Origin: Isoperla grammatica
Taxonomy: Eukaryota > Arthropoda > Insecta > Plecoptera > Perlodidae
Assembly (NCBI GenBank): GCA_945910005.1
Contig: OX246747.1
Location: forward strand, 32,430,489-32,494,488
Direction of reading: 5' to 3'
DNA: 64,000 nt
A program made the translations under genes and the position numbers. Within the stretch, counting starts at the first letter, position 1; each line of letters starts with the position of its first letter. This document shows positions 1 to 10,638 of the stretch, piece after piece. The notes under the pieces are model-generated. The model was not told where the DNA came from, did no database searches, and saw only the letters and a list, made by a program, of their open reading frames with translations.

Positions 1-38
1 GATAGCAGTGAGTTATATATCTTGGTAACAATATTTAT

Positions 39-456
39 TAGGGCTGCCCAACGATATCGATAATAGAAAAATAATTCGATATCGCTAAAGAATTAATATA
101 TCGTACGTTTCGCGATATCGATGAAGTGTCAACTATCGTAAAAAAAAAAGTTTGGCGGTGTTGTGCTACTGCATCTTTGTGATACATACACTGCAACATT
201 CGCGTTGGTACCTACTCGCCCTCATCGCCCGCCGGCCGGGAGTCTGTTGCGCCCGCGCTCGTTCTGCCAGTCTGTCACACTCACGTCACGTCACGCCAAT
301 CACAACATCGCTGTTTTGCGGATACATTTTAAATAGTACAACACACAAATTGACGCACAAAGTAAAACATTTCGGCGTTAAATTATTCATATTAAATTGT
401 TTTTAATGAATGGTCTCTTGCTGGGATATGAATTTTTTAATCGCTAGGCAGCCCTA
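39..456. mobile_element. hAT-type MITE in an intron
   Basis: The element starts TAGGGCTGCC and ends with the exact reverse complement GGCAGCCCTA. An 8-bp direct repeat ATATTTAT flanks it at 31-38 and 457-464. Short terminal inverted repeats with 8-bp target duplications are the hallmark of the hAT superfamily. The left subterminal part is rich in CGATATCG palindromes and the centre is GC-rich. No transposase is visible, so it is non-autonomous at 418 bp. It lies in the intron just upstream of the exon at 555. Confidence 0.88.
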
Positions 457-554
457 ATATTTATATCTATGGTTTACAATGGCATAAGATAATCGCGAAG
501 TGCTATGGGCGACTTTGGAAGTGTCTGACGTTTGTTGTTGTTGTCGTCGTTCAG

Positions 555-687
555 ATCCAGAAGCTCCGCCTGCTGATCACCGAGAAGATCGCCACCGACC
601 GCGGAGTCACCATCCACGTTGTGTCGCCCATGGACGGATTCAACATCCTCGGCAATAAGGACGCCAAGACGCTGAAGAGCGTCGTCG
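555..687 (+). CDS. VWA-like secreted protein gene, internal exon (4th from the end)
   Basis: The exon follows a pyrimidine-rich acceptor ending in cag at 554 and stops at a consensus gtgagt donor at 688. It encodes 44 codons plus one base, read in the only frame that joins the next three exons. The peptide contains LRLLITEKI and then VTIHVVSPMDGF, a buried beta-strand pattern like the later strands of a von Willebrand factor A fold. I do not recognise the gene with certainty. The N-terminal exons lie outside the window, so the MIDAS half of the domain cannot be checked. Splicing and frame are strong; the family name is an inference. A single-exon search against arthropod proteins would settle it. 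Confidence 0.75.
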
Positions 688-715
688 GTGAGTAAATCAG
701 TGATGTCCGCCTTTC

Positions 716-1182
716 TATAGTTCGTCCAGCAGCATTTGACGTGTTTGGTTTCCCTCAAAGGGACAATGGACCTTGTTTGTTCACACTTTTAACGCAGATA
801 ATCTTATTGTAGGCTACTCCCAATACCGCCTACCGCCTAAAAGCTGCCTGGCACAATAATTGGCTGCAAGGTTGTCAGTGCAAGTTCGAAGGGTTCTTTT
901 CACCGGGAACATCGTAAATTATTTTCATTCACAACGCATTATTCAAGCATTCAAGTATTTTTCACAAGTATTATTGCTTGCTATTGGGGGTGAAAGAGAT
1001 ATTGTACGGAGAGAGCGAGAGAGTGAGAAAGAGAGAGATACGCATTCTTTGCCAAATACATACACATCTTGGCAACGCAGGAAGCGGTCGCAAGTGGTTT
1101 ATTAGGGTGGCTTTTAAGTTTACAACCTACCACCCAGGCCGATGTCGGCAACAACCCGTCAAATGCTGCTGGACAAACTATA
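716..1182. mobile_element. Inverted-repeat MITE, TA-flanked
   Basis: Arms at 716-741 and 1157-1182 are reverse complements over 26 bp with one mismatch, beginning TATAGTTYGTCCAGCAGCAT. The outermost TA could be a Tc1/mariner-type TA target duplication, but the superfamily is not settled. The interior has no credible coding frame. It sits in an intron of the VWA-like gene. Confidence 0.65.
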
Positions 1183-1193
1183 AAACTATATTG

Positions 1194-1990
1194 TAGTCTT
1201 TTGTAAACAATTGTATCCTCCTTTGTAAATCAGTGGTGTCCTCCTTCGTAAAATTGTGTGATATTCCTTTGTAAACAAATGTATCCTCCTTTGTAAATCA
1301 GTGGTGTCCACCTTCGTAAAATTGTGTGATATTCCTTTGTAAACAAATGTATCCTCCTTTGTAAATCAGTGGTATCATCCGTTGTAAAATTGTGTGATAT
1401 TCCTTTGTAAACAAATGTATCCTCCTTTGTAAATCAGTGGTGTCCTCCATTGTAAAATTGTATGATAGTCCTTTGTAAACAAATGTATCCTTCTTTGTAA
1501 ATCAGTGGTGTCCTCCTTTGTAAAATTGTGTGATATTCCTTTGTAAACAAATGTATCCTCCTTTGTAAACAGTGGTGTCCTCCTTCGTAAAATTGTGTGA
1601 TAGTCCTTTGTAAACAAATGTATCCTCCTTTGTAAATCACGGGGTCCTCATTTGTAAAATTGTATTGTGTTCTATTGTAAATAAATTTGTCCCCAGTGTG
1701 AATGAGAGTGGTGTTCATTCCAACTCTGTATGGTTCTCCTTTGTAAATAAATTTCTCCTCCTTTGTGAATCAGTGGTGTCCTCTCCTTTGTTGATCAGTA
1801 TAGTTCTTATTTGTAAACTATAATTGTAAGCTCATCCACAAATCAGTATTGTGATCCTTGTGTAAATAATGTTGCCTCTTGTGTGAATCAGTGGTGTCCT
1901 CCTTTGTAAATCGGCTTTGTCGTAATTTGTAAATAACTAGTAGCGTGTTCCTTTGCAAAGCAGTATTGTCCTCCTTTGTAAATCAGTTTT
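1194..1990. repeat. Minisatellite, about 70-bp unit
   Basis: About six well-preserved tandem units of about 70 bp run from 1194 to roughly 1700. Each is built from 20-25-bp sub-repeats around TCCTCCTTTGTAAA. The pattern decays into degenerate copies up to about 1990. The minus-strand open frames here (lysine/threonine-rich) are products of the periodicity, not genes. Confidence 0.88.
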
Positions 1991-2610
1991 ATAACCAAAT
2001 AGCACCCACATTAAATAAATCTAAGAATGAATAGCACAATATAGTCGGCACTAACCCAGTGTTTCTCGAACTGAGAGCTGCAAAGGCAACACTCAAGTGT
2101 TGTGAATACCGTGTTTAAATTTATAACATTTAATTTTTAGTTTTATCTCGGACGGGTTTACTTGCAGTTGAGTTTCGTTTGACTTGTCTCCGTATTGTGT
2201 TTCACGTCATCGAGTAGTAAACCCTGGCCGGTCTTTTTTTTCCCCACACATTGTGAGAAGTATATTTTCCCACCTCTCGTTGCTTTCACTTTTCGTGCTT
2301 ACGATTATTGGTGTTGCTTTTCAAGATATTTATGTGATGAACACTGAAAAAAAAATGTTAATGCATACATGCTAATCTTGTATGTATGAATCTTGGTTCA
2401 GAATTTTTTTTTTTTAATATCTGCTCCCTGTGTCCAACAATGAAGTCGGGTAGGGGATAGGAAATTAATCCCATCATATTCTGGCCCCTAGGTACATCGA
2501 AGCCGGCTGGCCATGCCTGACCCTTCCCTCATGTTAACTTCCTCCGGCTCCTCCTCTTCACTTTCTTCTTCCTCTGCTCTTTCTACAAATTCTGTCCATA
2601 CTCTAATTAA

Positions 2611-3098
2611 AGGTCTGCACGGGCCCAAATATAAAAGCCCGGGCCCGGTATTTCAAGCCCGGGCCCGTACCGGCCCATACTGAGTTAGCTAATCAAAGCC
2701 AGGGCCCGGCCCAGGCCCGCCTGAAGTGTAAATTGGCCCGTAAAAGCCCGTTCAACTGTTAAAGCAGCAAGTTGATATCTATAGTATTTGGCAAAGGAAT
2801 ACGAACAACAGTGTTGGAAAAAAAGGAAATTAGATGAAACCAAATTCTAGTAAAGTTGCCAGTGACAGTATGTAACGTAAAGAATTACAACACAAATGCT
2901 GTGACCGGAAGTTTATACTATTTCGGATTTGATTTAAGTTTTGGAAATGTTGGTAAAATAACATTACTTTTCTTTCATTGCAATTAAAACAAAATTAGAA
3001 AAGCCCGAAAAATCCCTCCTCGTTCAGTGATATGTAGGCCCAGGCCCGGCCCGCGCCCGTCTTCATAAACATATCAAGGCCCGTACCCGTGCAGACCT
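2611..3098. mobile_element. GC-rich hAT-like MITE
   Basis: Terminal inverted repeats AGGTCTGCACGGG and CCCGTGCAGACCT bound a 488-bp element. Its ends are rich in palindromic CCCGGGCCCGG-type sequence while the interior is AT-rich. The flanks (ctaattaa / ctctctaa) give no clean target duplication, so the superfamily is inferred from the TIR style only. No coding frame. Confidence 0.7.
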
Positions 3099-3234
3099 CT
3101 CTCTAACTCTAATATCTAAAAAAAAAAAATTCAATTGTTTTACATTATATTTTTTCCCCCGAATTAGTGGAGTCTCCTATCGAGTCGGTATTAGAGCGTT
3201 CTAACTAATCGCCGCCGCTCGCTTCTCGTTACAG

Positions 3235-3356
3235 GTTTCGACGCTAACACCGTCTACACGTTCGCCGACGGAAAGAAGAAGAGCCTGGACGGAAACGAAG
3301 ATCTCCGAAAAGACATCGAGTACAACCGGGACATTTGCATCGAAGTCGCGCAGAAA
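3235..3356 (+). CDS. VWA-like secreted protein gene, internal exon (3rd from the end)
   Basis: The acceptor is ttacag at 3229-3234 and the donor gtaagt follows position 3356. Two bases complete the glycine codon split by the preceding intron; 40 codons follow. The peptide continues the fold with GFDANTVYTF, a lysine cluster (GKKKSL) and DLRKDIEYNRDICIEVAQ, which includes one cysteine. The phase matches the preceding exon (1) and the next one (0). The family assignment has the same limits as for the exon at 555. Confidence 0.75.
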
Positions 3357-4024
3357 GTAAGTCGCCACCAAATTTTGCGATTTCCCACGGCGATTATTAC
3401 AAAATTATTTTATTTATTTAAACTTTAATGTCCAAAATATGATAATCAGAGAAATAGCCAGATAACCAACAGTTTCCATGCGAATAATTATTGTCACGTC
3501 TCATTGCCGAGTACACACATAATCAGTGGCAGTTGTTTGTAGTGAAAACTGTTTCGAGTTATTTTTAGCCGCAAAGTCACCGATTTGGGGCGGCAAAAAA
3601 CGGAAAAAAAATTTACTTTTTTTTCCATCATAATGCTTAGACTACATTTATACAAAATCCTTGCATTCTCCAAAATATCAAAAAGGAAAGAAATAAAATC
3701 TACCACTAAAAATCGAATTTTTCATTGGTTTCACCAGTGACAAGAAAGTCTACGAAGCAACCGAAATGCAAACACCATCGTCTTATTTACGCATTCACCC
3801 TTTGCGGTAAAATCCTTTTGCTTAATATGTGAAGCAGTGCCGTTGTTGTCTCGTAAGAATGAGATTTCGTAGTAAATTCGGTGGGCAGCACAAAAAGAAG
3901 TTTTAAAGATTTAAAAAAAATCGATTTTTTCCTGAAAAACTTTTATTTTTTTCCCCCGTAAAAGATTTTTTTATTTTTTTTTTATTTAAATTTATTTAAT
4001 TAACCGCATCGACGAACGTTTCAG
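3357..4024 (+). other. Intron, no feature seen
   Basis: AT-rich intron with several poly(T)/poly(A) runs. I see no repeat with clear boundaries, no RNA gene and no coding frame. Confidence 0.6.
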
Positions 4025-4237
4025 ACCGAAGGCGGCACCGCGTACAACGCTCACAACTTCATCGACGCCAAGGCCACCCAGCGTAAACAGTTCCTGCAGG
4101 TCCTTACTAGCAAGCTCTCCGAGGCACTGACCAGGGACTACACCGAACAGTGCCGATGCGTCCTACGACACGGCTTGTACGCAGAGACGCGTTGCAAGGT
4201 CACTGACAGGAGGCTGAGCGAGCCAATCAAAGTACAG
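4025..4237 (+). CDS. VWA-like secreted protein gene, penultimate exon
   Basis: Acceptor gtttcag, donor gtacgt, 71 codons in phase 0. The peptide begins TEGGTAYNAHNFID, which resembles the last strand and helix of a VWA-like domain. It continues as an amphipathic helix (QRKQFLQVLTSKLSEAL) and ends in a short cysteine-containing tail (EQCRCV ... TRCKVTDRR). The CxC pair suggests a disulfide-bonded, extracellular C-terminus. The annotation rests on frame continuity across four exons and codon use that is much richer in GC than the introns. Confidence 0.75.
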
Positions 4238-4339
4238 GTACGTTTGTTTCGTTTTTATTTTATTTATTTTTTTTATTTTTTTTTTTTTTTTCTTTTATGT
4301 TTGTTATTATTATTAATCAGCATTAGTCTTATCTTATGC

Positions 4340-4708
4340 CAAGGTCCACTAGATCGCTTGTAGCGCAGCGCGCGCGAAGTAAGGTCATCTAACCTATTTC
4401 CATAATGTTAAAAATCACATGTTATTTAAATGGGAGAATCATTCAGAAAAACAAATTAATTGATCTGTCAAAACAAATCATGGGCCAAAAAGGCAAAATA
4501 AAAATATGTAATGAGATTTTATCTTTACATTCTATATATATTTTCAAAGGAAATACTTCACGCGTAAGCTCACATTATTGGTGAGGATTATTTAAATAAT
4601 AATGCGATTTTTGTAGTTGGATCCAAAATGGCGATTTTAGATCTCATTCAATGACCGTACTTTGCGCTTCGCAATTACTCCGCTAGGAGTAAATCCAGTA
4701 GACCTTGG
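4340..4708. mobile_element. hAT MITE, family copy 1
   Basis: The element runs from CAAGGTCCACTAGATC to AGTAGACCTTGG. A perfect 8-bp target duplication TCTTATGC sits at 4332-4339 and 4709-4716, which identifies a hAT insertion. GC-rich palindromic subterminal sequence (GCGCGCG) lies near the left end. A second family member is at 9915-11545, interrupted by nested insertions. This copy lies in the last intron of the VWA-like gene. Confidence 0.88.
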
Positions 4709-4961
4709 TCTTATGCTATAGGCCTTCCTCGTGATCATACCCTTTTCTCCCTCTTCGAATGAATCACAACCTTTGAAGGTGCTTATGTGCAATTTAAATT
4801 GTATTACGAAAATAATGAAATGTTGAAAAGTGAAATTCAACCGAATCCAATGTTGTATATATATACACTAGTATCTTTATTCATTCTTGGCTTTTTGGAT
4901 GTATCTTTATATTACTTATTATATATTATATTATTATATTATTTTTTTTTTTTTGTTACAG

Positions 4962-5003
4962 ACTGAGACCAAGAGGAAAGGATCAAAGAAGCCAAAAAAT
5001 TAA
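4962..5003 (+). CDS. VWA-like secreted protein gene, last coding exon
   Basis: Acceptor tttgttacag ends at 4961. The exon encodes 13 residues, TETKRKGSKKPKN, and a TAA stop at 5001-5003. The basic tail directly continues the frame of the 4025-4237 exon. A short 3' UTR follows to a poly(A) signal near 5170. Confidence 0.7.
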   Translation, partial: TETKRKGSKKPKN

Positions 5004-5167
5004 TTTAATAATTTGAACAGTGTTGAGATTTGTACCATACATAATACATTAAAATGAGTTCACTTATTGAATTTATTTACTTTTTAATTTCACTATTTTT
5101 GCAGTATGTTATTATAAGTAAGTAACTCTTTTGGTGTGATTGATTAATGATTACCTGTTAAAGATTG

Positions 5168-5173
5168 AATAAA
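5168..5173 (+). promoter_or_regulatory. Candidate poly(A) signal AATAAA
   Basis: A canonical AATAAA lies 165 bases after the stop codon, and a T/GT-rich stretch (gtgttttttcc) follows about 18 bases later, as expected of a cleavage site. Confidence 0.7.
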
Positions 5174-5225
5174 ATTATTTCTTGAACGAGTGTTTTTTCC
5201 ATTCTGCAGAAGGCAGTCATATAAC

Positions 5226-5780
5226 CAGTGTTGTAAGTAACATGCTACAAGTAGTGCGCTACTTGTAGCATGTTAATTTTTGGTAGCGAGACTGGTAGCG
5301 CGCTACATTTTAAAACGCAGTAAAGTAGCGTGTAGCAAGCTACTATAAACGAGTATTTGTAGCAAAAAGTTGCCGCTACTCTATTTTTGAAATAAACAAA
5401 CACACGTTTTGTTTCGCCCGCCACAATTCCCACCGTCACAGGTTCGGAATGACGACTGACATTGGCTTTCTTGCTCTATAGTCCTAAAACCGCCTGCCCA
5501 GCACTGAGTTTCCTGTTTCACCCTGTGAGCCGTGATATGAGTATGACTCATTTCCGGTCCGTACCGCCGTTTCAATAAATACTACGTACTCTTGGTCCTT
5601 TATAAAAAAATGAAAGTAGCTGTAAAGTAGCGTCACTTCATTTTTTGAGTAGGCCTAGCTGTACAAGTAGCTAGCTACTTGACAAAATACAGTAGCTGAA
5701 AAGTAGCTTAGTTTCTTTCAAAGATCAAGTAGCTGTAGCTGTAACAGTGCTACTTTTAAAAAGTAGCTTTAACAACACTG
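5226..5780. mobile_element. hAT-like MITE with GTAGC/GCTAC motifs
   Basis: Ends CAGTGTTGTAA and TTAACAACACTG are inverted repeats of a style common in hAT elements. Both subterminal regions carry many scattered GTAGC/GCTAC pentamers in both orientations, typical of transposase-binding clusters. The flanking 8-mers (catataac / catcttgc) match poorly, so the insertion is old or the ends are slightly off. It lies just downstream of the VWA-like gene. Confidence 0.75.
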
Positions 5781-6152
5781 CATCTTGCATTAAACTGCAT
5801 TCCAAAATTCACCTAAAAAGTAAGTTAAAAAAAAGTAAGTAAAGTAAAAGTAACACAAAAAAAGTAAAAAGTATATAAGTAAAGTAAGTAAAAAGTAATT
5901 AAGGATCTGTGATATCAGGATGGATTGGATGATACGACATAAAAGGGAAACTTTTGGGATTTGTTTTGTTTAGTAAATGAAGGGAAACTTTCATTTCTAT
6001 ATGTATTGTACATAAGAAAGTATATTCCTTTGTCAGAACAGTCAACAGGTGATATTCAACTATTATCAGTTAAAAGTTAATCAATTCAAACTCGTGCCAC
6101 AATGAATCCAAGTTATTTCCTAGATATCTCGGCTTGTAAAAAAGGTAAAGTT
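5781..6152. other. Intergenic, low-complexity AAGTAAGT stretch
   Basis: About 5815-5905 is a degenerate tandem of AAGTAAGT-like words. The remainder is AT-rich and holds no recognisable feature. Confidence 0.6.
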
Positions 6153-6780
6153 CATAGGCGTGCGCAGAGGGATGCAAGGGGGGGCAGCAGCCCCCCCATT
6201 AGTATAGGTGAGCTTTTTTTTTAAATAGAACTTGACCCAGGGTATACCGTATACGCCTGCCGATCGTAAAAGACGAGAAAAGGACCTATAGCACCTTCCT
6301 CATATTAAATATATTCCTCAAACTGTCACTGTTGCTCCAACTGCCTTGCCCCTTTGCCCTGGGAAAGAATAGGTCCAGAATAGTGCCTGTCGTAATGGGC
6401 GACAAAAATGCTGACGCCTGACATAAATCTTACCTGAAGTCCTAGATTGGAATGACGTTGGAATCAGCTGACCGGTCTCAACATCAACTGTTGCCTTACC
6501 GCCAAGATTTTGGCTGTGGGACTGACCACTTCCTTCACTTTGTAACAATGATATCACTGATATCCACAAATAATTGTGTGAAATTAACTCATTGAACAGA
6601 CAACCTGTACTCCTCCTAATACGCTTAAAAACACATTTACAAAATGCGTCTTTAAAAAATCTCCTGCGGAGCTTTTGGTGGGGGGGCATCCCTCCACACC
6701 CCCCATTGGCGCCGCGGTGAAGTACTTTCATTGGGAATTTATTATGCCCCCCCATTGATCAACCTCTGCGCACACCTATG
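6153..6780. mobile_element. Inverted-repeat element, probable hAT derivative
   Basis: Ends CATAGGCGTGCGCAGAGG and CCTCTGCGCACACCTATG are inverted with one mismatch. G- and C-runs lie just inside each end. No clean target duplication is seen. A 145-codon minus-strand frame inside resembles no transposase that I recognise and is treated as chance. A patch near 6250-6290 resembles retroelement remnants seen elsewhere in arthropods, so an older fragment may be embedded. Confidence 0.7.
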
Positions 6781-7026
6781 GTTGAGTCAGATGAGAGTAG
6801 AATCAGTTTGATTCTGTAACATGTACAAAGCCATACAGTATTCTAGTTGGAATGAATTCTGGAATGCAGCTATGCCGTACTAAACCCGAGTGCAAAACCA
6901 GTGACATGAACAAGTGAACTGCCGTGTCACTAACACTAACCACTTCACATTTCCTTTAATTAAGCATCATCATTCCAGTTACCTACCGACATAATACATA
7001 GGTGGGTGAAATTACGTAGGTAATTT

Positions 7027-7095
7027 CTGGGTCTCGAACCCTAGACCTAAATGATGCAAAGCGATGAGTTACAGTAAACTCCACGCCACCCGATG
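7027..7095 (-). repeat. tRNA-derived SINE-like head
   Basis: On the minus strand this segment carries a B-box-like GGGTTCGAGACCC and an upstream A-box-like region, as in tRNA-derived SINEs. It is a diverged relative of the tRNA-like segments in the satellite at 11.8-40.6 kb. It cannot fold as an intact tRNA because the acceptor stem is absent. Downstream sequence to about 7290 also matches the satellite unit. Confidence 0.6.
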
Positions 7096-7723
7096 GAAAT
7101 TGCATTGCTTACACCGGTACATAACGCACTGCTCTCAATGTATGCATGTATAAATCTCATTGGAACTCAACTCATTCTTATTGTAATTGTAACTCCAAAG
7201 TAGATGGATTAACGAACAGAGGGTATCTTTGCATTCCAAAAATATCCAAGAATACGATCTGACGATAAAAACTCTGAAAATTGAAAAAAATCTGAAGTCA
7301 GTTTTTTTCCAGTCCAAAAAATGAGTTTTAACACATGGTCTTTTTAAAATCGCATTTGATAGATCATGACCCCATGATTGCGAAACTGCAAACGTTTTTT
7401 TGCGGAAACAAACCGTTCGCCTGTAAAAAAAAAATAATTAATATTCTATTCGATTTATTCTTTTTGTAATTGTAACTCCAAATAGGGATGGATTTACGAA
7501 CTGATGGTCTCTATGATTCACAAAGTCGCGAAGAATACGAACTGATGATAAAAACTCCGAAAACAGCAAAAATATTCTGAGGCCGTTTTGCAACAACTTG
7601 CTCGATTGGCCAGTAAGAGCGCAGGATTAACTCCATTGGTTCGCGCGAACACCGCGAGATCGCGCAGCAGTCGAGCGAGTCGAGTCTCGGGAGTCGGGAG
7701 CGCCGCCGACAGCGGACCGCTCC

Positions 7724-8787
7724 CAGGGTTGCCAGATTGGGCGATTTACCGCCGATTGGGCTACTCGACTCAAACTATTGGCGGGTAAAATTATCATTTC
7801 GCTCTTGGCGCCAATTGGGCTCTATTCCTACTTGTACTGGCGGTTTTTGGGCTGGTAAAACTGTCAACCGCCAAATAATAAAATTAAAAATACGCCAAAA
7901 TAATTAAATATAGTATAAATGCATGTAAGTCTATCATGAGGTGCTTAAAAATATAAAATGTGGGTATACGGCCCCTGCACACTATTCGCACCCTGCGCAA
8001 GCCAACAACAAATGAATGAATGAACAACAACAATAAATGAAAGAAAAACTGACCGAAGAAGAAGCGATTGGGGAACGTGTCAACTTGACTTGACAATGGG
8101 AAAATTCGGAAAATACGCCAAAAAGTACAAAAGAGATTGGGAGGATTTACCGGAATTCAAAGGTAGGCTTAGTTCACATTTGCCCATCTCAAGTATTTTT
8201 TTTTTTTTTTTTTACTATGGTTTAAAGGTATGCTTAGCATAGAGCATATTATTATAGGTTATAGCTATTTATTTTGTGTTGATGTTTGTTAGGATGGCTA
8301 AAACCAGTAACGACAAGTCCATTTACGTGATAAATGGTTTCAAATTTAATTTATTTACTATTATTTTTTAATAATAATTTGTCAATATTCTTGTATTAAT
8401 AGCCGTATGCATGCAATATGTTCAATAAATACCTATGATTAAACGTGTGTATTACATAATCTTTTTCTTTAAATCTGCTACAACTCACATTCCATTTGTC
8501 TTTTTTTAATTATAAGTAAGTATAATAATTGGACATTTTTTGTGCTATAATGATACGTCTTTACAACTTTATTTTTTCATGTTATGTGTGTACGATTACA
8601 ATGTAATGTAAATAGCTTCCAAATGCTAAATTAATGCTTAAATACGCGCATCCAAAACCAAATTGTGTAAATCAACTGCGCACACAAGCTGGTGAGCGAC
8701 GTTCACGACAGAGTGCGTATTGGCGCTTTTGGGCGATTTTGAAACGAGCCACTGGCGCGCTCTTCTACTGAACATCTGGCAACCCTG
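7724..8787. mobile_element. hAT transposon relic, internally deleted
   Basis: Ends CAGGGTTGCCAGAT and ATCTGGCAACCCTG are exact inverted repeats. The 8-bp target duplication ACCGCTCC at 7716-7723 and 8788-8795 is perfect. At 1064 bp it is too short to be autonomous, yet it keeps a first coding exon (8096-8162) with a splice donor. It is therefore an internally deleted copy of a coding hAT element, not a fully stripped MITE. The perfect ends and duplication suggest a fairly young insertion. Confidence 0.9.
8096..8162 (+). pseudogene. First exon of a hAT-associated transposase, rest missing
   Basis: An ATG opens 22 codons plus one base before a GT donor at 8163 (gtaggc). The peptide MGKFGKYAKKYKRDWEDL followed by PEFK has the basic K-x-Y-x-x-x-W-x-x-x-PEFKGW pattern. 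That pattern starts many hAT-like transposases just before the BED-type zinc finger. The zinc finger and catalytic exons are absent from the element, so this is a remnant. The family call rests on the short N-terminal motif and its position inside hAT ends. Confidence 0.6.
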
Positions 8788-8842
8788 ACCGCTCCAATTC
8801 AGTCGGTCTCTGGCCGTCCTCGGAGTAGGATGTATGTCGCTC

Positions 8843-8868
8843 GTTTACGTGTTTTTACACACGTAAAC
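8843..8868. other. Perfect 10-bp hairpin
   Basis: GTTTACGTGT (8843-8852) pairs with ACACGTAAAC (8859-8868) across a 6-base loop. It lies in the GC-rich patch next to the hAT relic. No function is inferred. Confidence 0.6.
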
Positions 8869-9837
8869 TGCCGTCAGCGCTGCGATGGCTAATATCAGAA
8901 CTAACCGCGGCGCTCATGTCACGCGAGCGCCTGCACACTCACGCTACCTAAAAATCCAAACTTTGTCTTTTTAAAATCTAATTCGATAGATCATGACCCC
9001 GTGAATGCAAAACTGTAAACGGTTTTTTGCGAAAACAAACCGATCGAATGTAAAAAAATAATTAATTTTCTTCTCGATTTATTCTTTTTGTAATTGTAAC
9101 ACCAAATATGGATGGATTGACGAAGTAATGGTCACTATGGATTCACAAAGTAGCCTAGAATACAAACTGATGCTATACACTCCGAAAATTGGAAACAATT
9201 TTAAGTCGTTTTTTTTCTAAGTCCAAAAAAATGAGTTTCAACACACACATGGTCTTTTTAAAATCGCATTTTATAGATCTTGTCAGTGATCGCGAAAATG
9301 TTAACAGTTTTTGCCGGAAACCAACCGTTTGTCTGTAAAAAAATGATGAATATTCTGCTCGATTCTTCTTATTGTAATTTAACTCCAAATATAGATCGAT
9401 TTACGAACTGATGGTCTCACAGGATGCAAAAACCAAAAAGTATCGAAGAATGCGATCTGATCATAAAAAGTGCAAAAATGGCAAAAAAAGATTTTAAGCC
9501 GTTTTTCAACCAAGGCTATAGGCCTACACTGCACAAAAATCCAAAATCCACACTTTGTCTTTTTAAAATCTATTTCGGTTGATCTTGACCCCGTGAATGC
9601 AAAACTGTAAACGGTTTTTTGCGGAAACAAACCATTCGCCTGTAAAAAAATAATTAATATTCTACTCGATTTATTCTTTTTGTAATTGTAACTCCAAAAA
9701 GGGATGGATTTACGAACTGATGGTCTCTCTGAATTCACAAAGTCGCCAAAAATACGATTTGATGATAAAAACTCCGAAAAACGAGCAAAAAATCATATAA
9801 ATGTGTGACTATGGTGGAAAAAAAAATTGTGGGTAAT

Positions 9838-9904
9838 GGGTTTCGAACCCCAGACCTCTAGTATTCGAAGCAACCGCGTAACAACGTACGCTGTGCCACA
9901 CGAT
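9838..9904 (-). repeat. tRNA-like head of the truncated first satellite unit
   Basis: Bases 9788-9914 match the satellite-unit segment that ends in the second tRNA-like domain (B-box-like GGGGTTCGAAACCC on the minus strand). The matching unit continues at 11546 beyond a nested transposon. This is therefore the true left edge of satellite sequence. Confidence 0.7.
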
Positions 9905-10055
9905 GGAAACAACGCAAGGTCCACTAGATCGCTTGTAGCGCGCGCGCAGCGCGCGCGAAGTAATGCTGGGTTCTCATGGTCCAACGCAGCGTATCGCGTA
10001 ACGACGTTTACCAATCAGACATCGTAACGACTTACGCGACTCCTCCCCTTTTGAC

Positions 10056-10492
10056 CAGTGGCGTATCCAGGATTTTGAAAAGGGGGGGGGGTTTTAACTC
10101 ATATTATAGAGAGTGGAACCAAAAATAAACGGGGGATCCGGGGGATTTTCCCCCGGAAAAATTTTCTCGTCAAGGTCATTTTGGTGCAAATCTGTGCGTT
10201 TTACAGCGGCCAACTGAACTAAAATTACTAAATTTCTGGCAACGATTTTCTCAATCAGAAACGAAAAAAAGCTTCAAAGAACAACAATTGAACTGAAAAG
10301 TTAATACACAGAAATAGAATTATAGAGCGATGTGTGTATTTTTAACAAAAACTTATGTCTTTGGTTTTTAATACAAAAATACTGTATATTTATATCTCCA
10401 TTTTTTTTAAATTCAATGCAATTTCCACTTTTCCTTTGCGAAAGGGGGGGGGGTTTTGTCCCCCCCCCTCCCCCCCCTTGGATACGCCACTG
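10056..10492. mobile_element. hAT MITE nested in the Harbinger element
   Basis: Ends CAGTGGCGTATCCAGG and CTTGGATACGCCACTG bound a 437-bp element with poly(G)/poly(C) tracts just inside each end. A perfect 8-bp duplication CTTTTGAC lies at 10048-10055 and 10493-10500. No coding capacity. Confidence 0.9.
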
Positions 10493-10638
10493 CTTTTGAC
10501 GACGTCAAATTTTAGATTCCATTTCTATTGTTAACGCCGACGTAAAGCTTCACCGCCTTGCAAATACATCGAATTTGCTGAATTTCCATTCGAGAAGGCT
10601 ACGATCCAGCAATCAACATAAACATTCACTATAAAAAA

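Larger units (their letters stand above)
688..3234 (+). other. Intron filled with repeats
   Basis: This 2.5-kb intron joins exons 555-687 and 3235-3356 (phase 1). It carries a 467-bp inverted-repeat element, a 70-bp minisatellite and a GC-rich MITE, listed separately. The stretch 2000-2610 is AT-rich with a short unassigned GC-richer patch at about 2430-2560 that could be an old retroelement fragment. No coding potential is seen outside the elements. Confidence 0.7.
7140..9787. repeat. Degenerate 280-300-bp repeat modules, left flank of the satellite
   Basis: At least four diverged copies share an ordered set of words: a tttacgaactgatggtct block, gataaaaactccgaaaa, an A/T tract, atagatcttgacccc, an aactgtaaacggtttttt block, and ttctttttgtaattgtaact. 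They recur near 7250-7480, 8950-9180, 9220-9480 and 9540-9780. Equivalent modules lie right of the satellite at 40.6-41.5 kb. A hAT relic (7724-8787) interrupts the series within a GC-rich patch (about 7600-7720 and 8788-8950) of unknown nature. No gene is supported. Confidence 0.75.

Noticed and set aside
152..406. 84-codon plus-strand gene
   Set aside because: It falls entirely within the hAT MITE at 39-456 and has no recognisable motif.
6318..6755. 145-codon minus-strand gene
   Set aside because: It lies wholly between the inverted repeats of a MITE-like element, has no recognisable motif and spans its C/G tracts.
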